A stretch of DNA of 64,000 nucleotides from positions 4,960,001 through 5,024,000 of the forward strand of contig OY969111.1 in assembly GCA_963697975.1 (NCBI GenBank). Reading direction: 5' to 3'. The stretch comes from QHXM01 sp963697975. Lineage in GTDB: Bacteria; Acidobacteriota; Blastocatellia; Pyrinomonadales; Pyrinomonadaceae. Below the pieces are notes generated by a model that made no database searches, was not told the DNA's origin, and was given only the letters and a program-made list of their open reading frames with translations. Below are positions 17,156-25,829 of the stretch, piece by piece. The position numbers and the translations under genes are program-made. The stretch's first letter is position 1, and every line of letters begins with the position of its first letter.

Positions 17156-18187
17156 ATGGAACACATCAGATATTCAGTCGCGGCCTGTCAGACGGATTTG
17201 CCGAATCCGATTGAGCGACGCGGGATGCGTGCCAACACGGATCGCATGCTCTCGATGATTGATTCGGCTGTGGCGGGCGCTGCGCCGTTTCTGCCGGTTC
17301 GGCTCGTCGTCTTTCCTGAGTTCGCTCATGCTGCGCCGGTTTTCCCGACAGTTGCGGAGTTAATCGAAAAGCTCGCGGTGCGAATCCCGAACGAGCATAC
17401 CGAGCGGCTCGAACAAAAGGCGCGCGAGCACGACATCTACATCCAGAGCGGCTCGATGCTCGAAGTTGACATGAAATGGCCAAACGTGGTTTTCAATACG
17501 ACGTGCCTGATCGGGCCAGAAGGAATTTTGTATAAATACCGGAAGGTCAACACGTGGATTCCTTATGAAGTTCACAGCAGCCCGCACGACCTAGAAGGTT
17601 ATGATGAACCAATGTTTCCGGTCGCTGACACGCCGATTGGGCGCATCGGCTGCGCCATCTGTTACGACTGGCTATTTCCGGAAGCGATTCGCCAGTTGAC
17701 GGCCAACGGCGCGGAGATTCTCGTGAGGGTTTCGGCCTACATGGACCCCTGGGGCGCGACCGAACCGATGGACTGGTGGACTGTGGTCAACCGCTGCCGC
17801 GCGCTGGAGAACACGGCTTACGTCGTCGCGGCCAATCAGGGCGCGAGCCTCAAGCATTACCCGCCGTACTCATGGCCGGGCGGCAGTCAGGTCGTTGATT
17901 ACGATGGTCGCATTCTCGCGCAGGCCAGCCCTGGGCCGGGGGAGAGAATCGTCGTCGCGCCCGTTGACATCTCAGCATTACGGCACGAACGAGCATCAAG
18001 GCGCGGCCATCACATGCTCGCGCATCTTCGGACGGAGGCTTATCCGGTTTATGGCGCGCACCGTTATCCGCCGAAGATGGGAGAAAGTGGTGCTGAGCCG
18101 TCAAAGCTTTCGTATGAGCGGAACAACGAGTTGATTGACGAGGCAAAGCGGCGATTGAGTGATGAAATCCAGGGGATTAACTATTAA
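17156..18187 (+). CDS. Carbon-nitrogen hydrolase (nitrilase superfamily amidase)
   Basis: A 343-residue cytoplasmic enzyme with the nitrilase-superfamily triad Glu55 (VVFPEF), Lys130 (YRKVN) and Cys169 (CAICYDWLFPE). The family hydrolyses nitriles, amides, formamide or carbamoyl groups. The CYDW context and length resemble formamidase/aliphatic amidase relatives, but substrate is not assignable. The gene lies between the giant TPR-CRTAC1 gene and a CRTAC1 gene. Hairpins flank it on both sides, so it may be in one operon with the ABC pair. There is no SD site before the ATG; a repeat arm lies immediately upstream. Confidence 0.88.
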   Translation: MEHIRYSVAACQTDLPNPIERRGMRANTDRMLSMIDSAVAGAAPFLPVRLVVFPEFAHAAPVFPTVAELIEKLAVRIPNEHTERLEQKAREHDIYIQSGSMLEVDMKWPNVVFNTTCLIGPEGILYKYRKVNTWIPYEVHSSPHDLEGYDEPMFPVADTPIGRIGCAICYDWLFPEAIRQLTANGAEILVRVSAYMDPWGATEPMDWWTVVNRCRALENTAYVVAANQGASLKHYPPYSWPGGSQVVDYDGRILAQASPGPGERIVVAPVDISALRHERASRRGHHMLAHLRTEAYPVYGAHRYPPKMGESGAEPSKLSYERNNELIDEAKRRLSDEIQGINY

Positions 18188-18200
18188 GTTGAGGATTAAG

Positions 18201-18338
18201 CGCAGAGGCTCGCAGAGGGAAGAAAACGGAGGGCAGAAAGCAGAAGGCGGTAAGCAGCAAACGACAAGCCCTCTGCCTTCCGCCTTCTGCTTTCTGCCTT
18301 CTCTCTTCCTGCCTCTGCGCCCCTCGGCATCCTCTGCG
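18201..18338. repeat. Long hairpin with CAGAAGGC/GCAGAGG tandem-unit arms (family E)
   Basis: Arms about 18201-18257 and 18271-18338 are complementary (GGCAGAAAGCAGAAGGCGG against CCGCCTTCTGCTTTCTGCC, with GCAGAGG at the bases). It occupies the whole gap between the amidase stop and the TTG proposed as start of the next CRTAC1 gene. The ATG-initiated reading frame from 18159 passes through it and would encode a low-complexity stretch. Confidence 0.85.
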
Positions 18339-20132
18339 TTGAAAATTCCGATTTCATTTGCCATCGCGTTACTATTGATTGCTCCCTATTCAACCTTCGC
18401 GCAGCAGCCGACGCCCACACCTTCGCCGCAGCGCACGGGGCGTTCCTACAGCGGCGGCGAGATTAAAGGGAAGCCTCCAACGCCGGGGCCGCAAGGCCCG
18501 TCGCCCGTGACCTTCACGGACATCACGGCGCAGACAAAAATTGATTTCAAGCAAGCGGCTTCGCTCACGTCGCAAAAGTATCTGCTGGAATCAATGGGCG
18601 GCGGCGTGGGCTTGTTCGACTATGATAACGATGGCCGTCTCGATCTCTACTTCACCAACGGAGCGCGCCTTGATGACCCGATGCCTAAGAAGGCGATGCC
18701 CGACAAGCGCGATGCAAAATTCTGGAATCGTCTTTATCATCAGAAACGCGACGGCACGTTTGAGGATGTGACGATGAGCGCCGGAGTGAAAGGCGAAGGC
18801 TATTCGATGGGTGTGGCCGCTGGCGATTACGACGCGGACGGATTCATTGATTTGTATGTCACGGCGTATGGCTCGAATATCCTCTATCGTAATCGCGGCG
18901 ATGGAACGTTTGAGGATGTGACGAAGCGTGCGGGTGTCGCAGGAGCAGGTTGGAGCACCAGCGCAGGGTGGATTGATTACGACCGCGATGGACGCCTTGA
19001 TCTCTTCGTCGCGCGCTATGCCGATTGGGATTTCGATAAGGGAGCGCTCTACTGCGGCGACCCGCGCCCCGATCTTCGTGCCTACTGCCACCCGGACAAC
19101 TTCAAGGGTGCGTCGAATATCCTCTTTCATCAAAAGGCGGACGGCACGTTTGAAGATGTTTCAGCCTCGGCGAAGATCGCAGACCCGAATGGCAAAGGAT
19201 TGGGAGTCGCGTTCGCAGACTTTGATAATGATGGATGGACGGATATCTTCGTCGCCAACGATAGCGTGCGCCAGCAGCTTTATCGCAACAAAGGCGATGG
19301 GACTTTTGAAGATACGGCTTTGATGGCCGGAGTCGGTTACGACGAAAATGGAAAGACGTTTGCCGGGATGGGCGTTGATGCGCGCGATTATGATAACGAC
19401 GGCTTAGCGGACATCTTCATCACCGCGCTCTCAAGCGAAACCTATCCGCTTTATCGTAACAACGGCGACAATTCGTTCACATACACAACCAACACGACGG
19501 GCGTCGGCCAGATTACGTTACTCTATTCCGGCTGGGGCACGCGCTTTCTGGATGCGGACAATGACGGCTGGCTAGACATCTTCGTTGCGCAGGGCCATGT
19601 GCTGGATACGATTGAGAAGACTTCGGCTTATCTGAAGTACAGGCAGACGCCGCTCTTGATGCGAAACACGGGCAAGGGATTCGTGAATGTCTCTTTGAGC
19701 GCCGGACAGGCGTTCAATAATCCGGTGGCGGCTCGCGGCGCAGCGTTCGGTGATCTGGACAACGACGGCGACACGGACATAGTGATCGGCGTCGTCGAAG
19801 GCTCACCCGTAATTTTGCGGAACGACGGCACGCGCAATCACTGGCTCGGTGTTTCGCTCACGGGCGCGAAGTCGAACCGCGACGGTCTGGGTGCGCGAAT
19901 CGTGGTTGTTGACGGCAACGGGCGACAGCTTGTTCAGGAAGTGACGAAGGCGGGCAGCTATCTTTCATCAAACGATTCGCGCGTCATCTTCGGACTCGGA
20001 GCGGTGGCGAACGTCAAGTCCGTTGAGATACGCTGGTCGGGAGGCCGCACGCAGAAGATTATGAATCCGAGCATTGATCGCTACCACAAGATTGACGAAA
20101 GCGTAAAGGACGAAGGCGGAAAGGTGAAGTAG
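18339..20132 (+). CDS. CRTAC1-family secreted protein (VCBS repeats plus ASPIC/UnbV)
   Basis: About 597 residues from TTG at 18339, which begins a clean signal peptide (KIPISFAIALLLIAPYSTFA) right after a hairpin. An ATG at 18159 is in frame but would translate the hairpin and overlap the amidase gene, so I prefer the TTG; this is inference. A Pro-rich linker is followed by about seven VCBS/FG-GAP repeats (LFDYDNDGRLD, AGDYDADGFID, WIDYDRDGRLD, FADFDNDGWTD, ARDYDNDGLAD, FLDADNDGWLD, FGDLDNDGDTD) and an ASPIC/UnbV domain (NRDGLGARI, VIFGLGAV). Probably last gene of the rightward unit. It converges on the SEFIR gene with a 24-nt gap. Confidence 0.87.
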   Translation: MKIPISFAIALLLIAPYSTFAQQPTPTPSPQRTGRSYSGGEIKGKPPTPGPQGPSPVTFTDITAQTKIDFKQAASLTSQKYLLESMGGGVGLFDYDNDGRLDLYFTNGARLDDPMPKKAMPDKRDAKFWNRLYHQKRDGTFEDVTMSAGVKGEGYSMGVAAGDYDADGFIDLYVTAYGSNILYRNRGDGTFEDVTKRAGVAGAGWSTSAGWIDYDRDGRLDLFVARYADWDFDKGALYCGDPRPDLRAYCHPDNFKGASNILFHQKADGTFEDVSASAKIADPNGKGLGVAFADFDNDGWTDIFVANDSVRQQLYRNKGDGTFEDTALMAGVGYDENGKTFAGMGVDARDYDNDGLADIFITALSSETYPLYRNNGDNSFTYTTNTTGVGQITLLYSGWGTRFLDADNDGWLDIFVAQGHVLDTIEKTSAYLKYRQTPLLMRNTGKGFVNVSLSAGQAFNNPVAARGAAFGDLDNDGDTDIVIGVVEGSPVILRNDGTRNHWLGVSLTGAKSNRDGLGARIVVVDGNGRQLVQEVTKAGSYLSSNDSRVIFGLGAVANVKSVEIRWSGGRTQKIMNPSIDRYHKIDESVKDEGGKVK

Positions 20133-20156
20133 AAGGTTGCGCCGCCTCTGAATCGT

Positions 20157-23100
20157 CTAGTCGAGGGCCTCCTCCTGCATCTTCTGTCGCAAGTCGCGCA
20201 CTGCCGGATCGTTTGACAAACCGTGGAGCGTCAGCACCAGTTCAAAGAGCGAGACGAAATAAAACTGCTCGTCGCGGAAGTCAGCGTAGATACGCCCCTG
20301 CAAGAGCTGCGGCAGGGAAGTCTCCACCTTGCCCTTCGCCAGAATCGGCAGCACTGTAGCTTTGACCTCTTCACTGCCTGAGACCAAGCGGTGTTCAAAT
20401 AAGTCTGCTTCCGCTGAAACCACGTAGCCATGCTGCGGGTCATCCGGTCGAAGATTGTTTCGTTTGCGCAGGTAATCCGGCGTGCCAATGACTAACACAT
20501 AATCGCTTTCATGAGCACGCGTCACAAAGCGCGCTAGGTTAGCGCCAATCGCCATGTTCTCCCACTGATCCAGGACAACCTTGATGCCCAGATTCTGTAA
20601 GTCTTTTGCCAGACGCTCGACCCAGCGCGTGTGCTCCACCTCTCCCCAGGCGTAGCTGATAAAACAATTCGGCGCTTTTCTTCGTCGTTCCTCCACCAGA
20701 CGCATGACGTACACCATCGTCGCCTCAAACACCGTGCGGCGCTCGGTGCGGGCTTTCTCCTCGTTGACCACCGTCTGTTGCTTCGTTGGGAGCGCCAGCA
20801 ACTCGTCCGGCAGCGGCAGGCTGATCTCCTCGCCGCACTCCTCACAGCGTATGAAGTTTTTCCCTTGCTCCAGACGTTTCATCACAACGCCGCGTGTCTG
20901 CAACTGGCCGCAATTGGCGCACACCAGCGGAGCATACCTCTTCGCTTGCACCTTGCGCCGGATGAGAAATTGCTCAAACAGTCCCTGAAAGAGCAGGCGA
21001 GTGTGCGCCGGAGTGTCCGGCGCGTAATACAACACCAGCTCGATTTCGCCCGCGCGTTCTTCCGTCTGACGAAAACCGCAGACGTGACCTTCTGTTTCAT
21101 ACTGTGCCTGATGCTGCCAGTGGTTAGTGCGCGTGAAGGTGTTGGTATAGCCGAGCAAGACGACCATCGCAGCGTAGACGTTCTCGACCGCCCCGGTGAT
21201 GCGATAGGCGATGTCCTCCTTCGTTTCAGCCATCTCCATCTGCGGGCGTTTTTGTTTGATGAGCGCCGGGAAGACCAGAAAAGTGCGCTGCCCCAGTGTC
21301 TCGCGGAAGCAGAGGTTACGGTTCAGGAAGAGCGACGTGGCCGCGTCCAGCAGGCTATCGCGCTCATCCATCTCCAACTTATCTAGCTCGGGGAACTGAT
21401 AAACTCCGCGTCGCACCTCTGTTTCGTCTAACGCGCCCAAGTCCTCTTGGTTCCGTCCCGCTTGCAGCACAATGGACGACGCCAGCTTGATGAGCAGATC
21501 AGGGGCCAGCAGAATGACTTGGCTTTCGGTCGAGCCGCGCAGAATTCTCACGTAGCCATGAGTCTCCAGATGCTTGACGGCAGTCATCATCTCATCGTCG
21601 CTGAATTTCCAGTTCGCATCCGTCTCCTGTAATCGTTGGCGCAAATCGTCCCGCGTGACCAGCACGCGCGGCCCCTGATTTTCTTTGAGCTTCAGCACGA
21701 AATCTTTGGTGCGCTTAAAAGTGTCGGTCGTCACCGTCGCCGTCATCTCGTCCCAGTTAATCAAATTTTTGATGAGTTCCACTAACTGGCCGACGCCTTC
21801 GCCCGTGTAGGCGCTGGTGCTGAGATAGCCGCCGGTGATGCCGCGAGCCTCGCAGAAGGCTTTGAGTTCGTCTTGAGCCATGTGCGAAACGCCCAAGTCA
21901 GCCCGCGCTCCGATTAGGATTTTCTGTGGATGCTTCCCCTCACCGGGCATCTGTTTGAGCCAGTATTCGACGCCCTCCATCGGGTCTTTAACGCTTGTCG
22001 GATCAAATAGCAACAGCGCCAGATCAACGTCGTCTAGAAACAAGGCGTGAATCAAACGAAAATAGATTTGCCCGGCAAAATCCCATAACACCGCCTCGCA
22101 CTGTGTGCCGTCCTTGCGGGTGGCGCTTAATTCCTTCACGACCCAGAATTGTTGGCCGTGCGTGGAAAAGGTCTCCCGGAACTTGCTTTCGGCGAGTCGC
22201 CACCCGAGGCCGGATTTGCCGACACCGCTGTCTCCTACCAGCGCCAGCTTGGCCGTCGTGTAGTTAAAGGTTTGTGTGGGATCAGCGTGACGGAGAATAA
22301 CGTCGTAATCAAGTTGCCAGATGCGTACCGCAGCACCCTTTTCGCTGTAGGTCACAACGAGGTCGTTCCGTAACGGATGAAAAAGCGGTGTGGATGGAAC
22401 GTAGAATTCATACTTGCTCTCCTCCAATGCACTGAGTAATTGCCAGTCTTCGCAGCGCCATAACCTGACTGTCTCTTGCGCCCCCTTCGAGATGAGAAAG
22501 CGGCCATCATGAGAAACCGAGACGCCTATCACCCAATTCGTATGGCCTTCCAACACTCTTTCAAGCAAGCCAGTCTGTAAATCCCAGACGTAAATTCGCC
22601 TGTCACTCGATCCGGCAATTACCTTTTCTCCATCAGGCGTGATCGCCAGATTTAAAAGAAACTCACTGTGCCCCCGCAGAGTCCGCACTTTTTTGCCAGA
22701 AGCAATCTCCCAGACTTTAAGTACCCTGTAGCTCTGAGGGGAGACAGCAAGCCATCCGTCGGGAGTTATCTCTACCATGCCCTTGAATCTCTCTAAATCG
22801 AACTCCTTCCAGTGAAATATTATTTCGCCTGAAGAAAAATTCCAGACATTATATATGCCATCACTTGCGCCCGAGACGATTGTCTTGCCGTCGGGGGTGA
22901 CAGCTACACCCATCACCCTATCTAGATGCCCTTTCAGCGTCCTTAACTTCACGCCTGTCGAGATTTCCCACAACTCAAGATCACTGCCGGAAGTTGCGAG
23001 AATCTGTTGTCCGTCCGGAGTAATGGCTAATACGTCGCTGAGAACATTTACCGGTAGAGAAAGTATTTCCTGACCAGATGAAGCGTCCCATATTTTGATT

Positions 23101-23237
23101 GTGTGGTCATTGGCAGCGGTGATGATTTTTTGACCGTCTGCTGACCATTGCATTGACTTAATTAGTCCGGTGTGCCCCTTCAAGGTGTGCAACAAAGTCC
23201 AGCCCGGCGGATTGGGTTGCGAGTGTTCATTAGACAT
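20157..23237 (-). CDS. WD40 - Ras-like GTPase - winged helix - zinc ribbon - SEFIR multidomain protein
   Basis: A 1026-residue soluble protein; the start is supported by GAGGAG 8 nt upstream. Residues 15-310 hold about seven WD40 blades (GH...W/D pattern). Residues 328-495 hold a Roc/Ras-like GTPase with P-loop GDSGVGKS (335-342), DFAGQ (386-390), SAYTGEG (475-481) and GARAD in place of NKxD (443-447). Residues 520-600 look like a winged helix or COR-like linker. CxxC pairs at 773/776 and 798/801 form a zinc ribbon. Residues 857-1005 form a SEFIR (TIR-related) domain: CFISYAWGEVEHTRWV and KVVLDQWE. Related TIR/SEFIR modules act in signalling or as NAD-cleaving antiphage effectors; the role here is unproven. 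Confidence 0.85.
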   Translation of the reverse strand: MSNEHSQPNPPGWTLLHTLKGHTGLIKSMQWSADGQKIITAANDHTIKIWDASSGQEILSLPVNVLSDVLAITPDGQQILATSGSDLELWEISTGVKLRTLKGHLDRVMGVAVTPDGKTIVSGASDGIYNVWNFSSGEIIFHWKEFDLERFKGMVEITPDGWLAVSPQSYRVLKVWEIASGKKVRTLRGHSEFLLNLAITPDGEKVIAGSSDRRIYVWDLQTGLLERVLEGHTNWVIGVSVSHDGRFLISKGAQETVRLWRCEDWQLLSALEESKYEFYVPSTPLFHPLRNDLVVTYSEKGAAVRIWQLDYDVILRHADPTQTFNYTTAKLALVGDSGVGKSGLGWRLAESKFRETFSTHGQQFWVVKELSATRKDGTQCEAVLWDFAGQIYFRLIHALFLDDVDLALLLFDPTSVKDPMEGVEYWLKQMPGEGKHPQKILIGARADLGVSHMAQDELKAFCEARGITGGYLSTSAYTGEGVGQLVELIKNLINWDEMTATVTTDTFKRTKDFVLKLKENQGPRVLVTRDDLRQRLQETDANWKFSDDEMMTAVKHLETHGYVRILRGSTESQVILLAPDLLIKLASSIVLQAGRNQEDLGALDETEVRRGVYQFPELDKLEMDERDSLLDAATSLFLNRNLCFRETLGQRTFLVFPALIKQKRPQMEMAETKEDIAYRITGAVENVYAAMVVLLGYTNTFTRTNHWQHQAQYETEGHVCGFRQTEERAGEIELVLYYAPDTPAHTRLLFQGLFEQFLIRRKVQAKRYAPLVCANCGQLQTRGVVMKRLEQGKNFIRCEECGEEISLPLPDELLALPTKQQTVVNEEKARTERRTVFEATMVYVMRLVEERRRKAPNCFISYAWGEVEHTRWVERLAKDLQNLGIKVVLDQWENMAIGANLARFVTRAHESDYVLVIGTPDYLRKRNNLRPDDPQHGYVVSAEADLFEHRLVSGSEEVKATVLPILAKGKVETSLPQLLQGRIYADFRDEQFYFVSLFELVLTLHGLSNDPAVRDLRQKMQEEALD

Positions 23238-23550
23238 GCGCTGCTCTCCTCTTTTAGTGATGAGCCTCTTTCCGGGTAGGAGCAGGACGGGGTGAGGCGT
23301 TGCATCATGCTGAGAATTTGTCTGCTGACGCGGAATTATACTCCGCTTTGAAGATTCCGCCGCGAAAATTTTGCAACCGAGCGAAAGCGTCCGTTGACAT
23401 GTGTGCTGGCGGCAGGTATTGTCCCGAAGTGTTCAAAGGTGTCGTTGTTTGAACGATCACCGGCGCAAAAAAACAGAAATGAAACCATCTTCCTTCATCC
23501 TAATAAAGCTATAATGTCTGGTAGGCTCGCGCTCTTCTGAAAGTAATCAA
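23238..23550. other. Divergent intergenic region (313 bases)
   Basis: It separates the leftward SEFIR gene from the rightward CRTAC1 gene. Apart from the SD site of the SEFIR gene next to 23237 and a sigma-70-like promoter at 23394-23422, I see no gene, tRNA or strong hairpin. AT-rich stretches occur at 23465-23515. Confidence 0.5.
23394..23422 (+). promoter_or_regulatory. Candidate sigma-70 promoter for CRTAC1 gene at 23551
   Basis: TTGACA (23394-23399), a 17-nt spacer and TATTGT (23417-23422) fit a sigma-70 promoter. Initiation near 23430 would leave a leader of about 120 nt. Confidence 0.45.
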
Positions 23551-25416
23551 ATGCTCAGGTGTCATCCCGTGTGCTCCGTCTTTGTTCGTGCCCTTCCTCT
23601 GCTTGCCTTCTTTCTCTTAACTCAAACATCACCTGCGGTCTTTGCGCAAACGCCAGCGCCTTCTCCTGCTTCGACGCCGATGCAGCAGATGGGCGGCGTC
23701 TCGACGGGTGCGGCCATCAATTACACTTCGCGGCGGACGGTTGGCGTCGTTGACCCGAATGCTCCGGTCGTCTTTGAAGACATCACGGCGCAAACTGGAT
23801 TGCAATCTTTCATTCATCGCTCCGGCGGCACGGCGAAAGATTACATCGTCGAGACACCTTCGGGCGGAGTCGCCATCTTCGATTACGACGCGGACGGGCG
23901 TCCGGACATTTACCTTGTCAACGGTTCGACCTTCGCCGCGATGCAGGGCAAAGAGAAAGCGCCGCGCGCCGCGCTCTTTCGCAACAAGGGCAACTGGCAG
24001 TTTGAAGATGTGACGGAGAAAGCGGGTGTGGCGAACGAGCGTTGGGGATTCGGCGTCGCCGTCGGCGATTACGACAATGATGGCCGCCCGGATATGTACG
24101 TCGGCAATTACGGTGTCTCGCGTCTCTATCACAACAACGGCGATGGCACGTTTACAGACGTGGCGGTGAAACTCGGCGTGGCGCGCAAAGGTTGGAGCAC
24201 GGGCGCGACCTTTGGGGATTATGACAATGACGGCAGGCTAGATTTGTTCGTTCCGGGTTATCTGGAATTTGACTTGAATAACCTGCCGCCCAACCCAAGC
24301 GAAGCGGGCAAGCCCGGCAGCCTCGGACAAAACTTCTGCCAGTTTCGCGGCACGCCTGTGATGTGCGGGCCGCGCGGCTTAAAAGGCGAAGGCGACACGC
24401 TCTATCACCAGAAACCGGACGGCACGTTTGAAGATGTCCGCCTGAAGGCGGGCGTGGACGATCCGGGAAAGTTCTATGGCTTCACTTCCGCTTTCATTCA
24501 TGCGGACGATGATGCGCTACTCGATTTGATCGTGGTCAACGATTCGACTCCGAAATTGCTCTACATCAACAAAGGCGATGGAACGTTTGAAGAGATGGGC
24601 TACCCGTCGGGCGTGGCTTTGAACGAGAATGGGCGCGAGCAGGCCGGGATGGGTCTTGGCGTCGGTGATTACGATAATGATGGCCGCGTTGATTTCTACA
24701 TCACAAACTTTTCGGATGATTCAAACACGCTCTATCACAACGAAGGCAGCGGCAACTTTACGGACGTAACTTTTCAGGCGGGACATGGCGAGCCGACGAT
24801 TCCTTTCCTCGGCTGGGGAACAAGCTTCATTGATTATGACAACGACGGCTGGAAAGATGTCTTGGTGGCAAACGGCCATGTCTATCCGGCGGTGGACAAA
24901 TATCAATGGGGGACAAGTTTCGCGCAGCAGATGGTGTTGTTTCGCAATCTTGGAACAGGAAGATTCAATCGCGTCGGCGCAGCGCCCAAAAGCGGACTTG
25001 CCATCGACATCCCGGCGCGCGGTATGGCCGTAGGCGATCTGGACGGCGATGGCCGTCTTGATGCGGTCGTCAACAACATAGATACCAGACCGACCGTGCT
25101 CAGAAACGTCGCGAAACAATCGGGACACTGGCTCATGCTTCGATTGATCGGCGATGTGGAGAAGAAGAGTCCGAGGGATGCGTCTGGAGCGATTGCTTAT
25201 CTGACCACCGGCAAGATGCGGCAGCGTCAGGATGTCGTCAGCGGCGCGGGCTACGCTTCGCAGAACGACGCACGCCTGCATTTCGGTCTGGGTGCGGCGA
25301 CCAAAATTGATAAGCTCGAAATTGTCTGGCCGAACGGGACAACCGAAGTAGTCAACGTTCCCGGCGTGGATCGCGCGTTGACCATCGTTCAGGGCAAAGG
25401 CGTCTCCGGCAAGTAA
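23551..25416 (+). CDS. CRTAC1-family secreted protein (VCBS repeats plus ASPIC/UnbV)
   Basis: A 621-residue protein with a signal peptide (about 1-33, ending AVFAQ). VCBS/FG-GAP repeats include IFDYDADGRPD, VGDYDNDGRPD, FGDYDNDGRLD, VGDYDNDGRVD, FIDYDNDGWKD and VGDLDGDGRLD. The ASPIC/UnbV domain follows at about 535-610 (GYASQNDARLHFGLGAA, IVWPNG). It has its own promoter-like sequence, a position away from the main divergent pair, and a hairpin cluster just downstream, so it is probably monocistronic. It is closest in layout to the CRTAC1 gene at 18339, with the same pattern of a Cys-containing insert between repeats. Extracytoplasmic beta-propeller; function unknown. Confidence 0.9.
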   Translation: MLRCHPVCSVFVRALPLLAFFLLTQTSPAVFAQTPAPSPASTPMQQMGGVSTGAAINYTSRRTVGVVDPNAPVVFEDITAQTGLQSFIHRSGGTAKDYIVETPSGGVAIFDYDADGRPDIYLVNGSTFAAMQGKEKAPRAALFRNKGNWQFEDVTEKAGVANERWGFGVAVGDYDNDGRPDMYVGNYGVSRLYHNNGDGTFTDVAVKLGVARKGWSTGATFGDYDNDGRLDLFVPGYLEFDLNNLPPNPSEAGKPGSLGQNFCQFRGTPVMCGPRGLKGEGDTLYHQKPDGTFEDVRLKAGVDDPGKFYGFTSAFIHADDDALLDLIVVNDSTPKLLYINKGDGTFEEMGYPSGVALNENGREQAGMGLGVGDYDNDGRVDFYITNFSDDSNTLYHNEGSGNFTDVTFQAGHGEPTIPFLGWGTSFIDYDNDGWKDVLVANGHVYPAVDKYQWGTSFAQQMVLFRNLGTGRFNRVGAAPKSGLAIDIPARGMAVGDLDGDGRLDAVVNNIDTRPTVLRNVAKQSGHWLMLRLIGDVEKKSPRDASGAIAYLTTGKMRQRQDVVSGAGYASQNDARLHFGLGAATKIDKLEIVWPNGTTEVVNVPGVDRALTIVQGKGVSGK

Positions 25417-25429
25417 CTTCTTTATGTTT

Positions 25430-25623
25430 GACCCTGAAAGGGTCACAGACAATAGCCGGGGGCAAGCGCGTAGCGCCGCCCCGGAAAGACGTTAGACAAG
25501 AATCCGACCCTGAAGGGGTCGCACCTCAACCTTGAATGTGCGACCCCTTCAGGGTCGGAACACGTTGCGACGTGTGAGACCGGGGGCGTTGCCCCCGGCT
25601 ATTTTATGTATCCCCTTCGGGGA
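25430..25623. repeat. Nested GC-rich hairpin cluster (family I, copy 1)
   Basis: The sequence holds a small hairpin GACCCTGAAAGGGTC (25430-25444). A perfect 22-bp stem follows (25503-25524 with 25538-25559; core CGACCCTGAAGGGGTCG). It is enclosed by a 13-bp stem ATAGCCGGGGGCA (25452-25464) with its complement (25590-25602). A terminal hairpin TCCCCTTCGGGGA lies at 25611-25623. The cluster fills the 5' part of the gap after the CRTAC1 gene and may terminate transcription. A partial copy lies at 37581-37625. The remainder to 25829 shows only the SD site of the ROK gene. Confidence 0.8.
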
Positions 25624-25829
25624 TAAGTCCTATTGCGGAATTGGATGGCACGAGGCTCCTTCAACATTCTCCCCGCATTAGGATAAAAAGTTGTATGATG
25701 CATTCCCCTCGCTGATAAGGGACGAGCCAGCAGCCAGATTCTTTTCTCTCTTCTTCTTTCTGAATTTTGTTGCGAGGCGGCGCTTCACTGGCTGATGAAG
25801 ATTGCCGCCTGTTCGGAGCTATTGAAACT

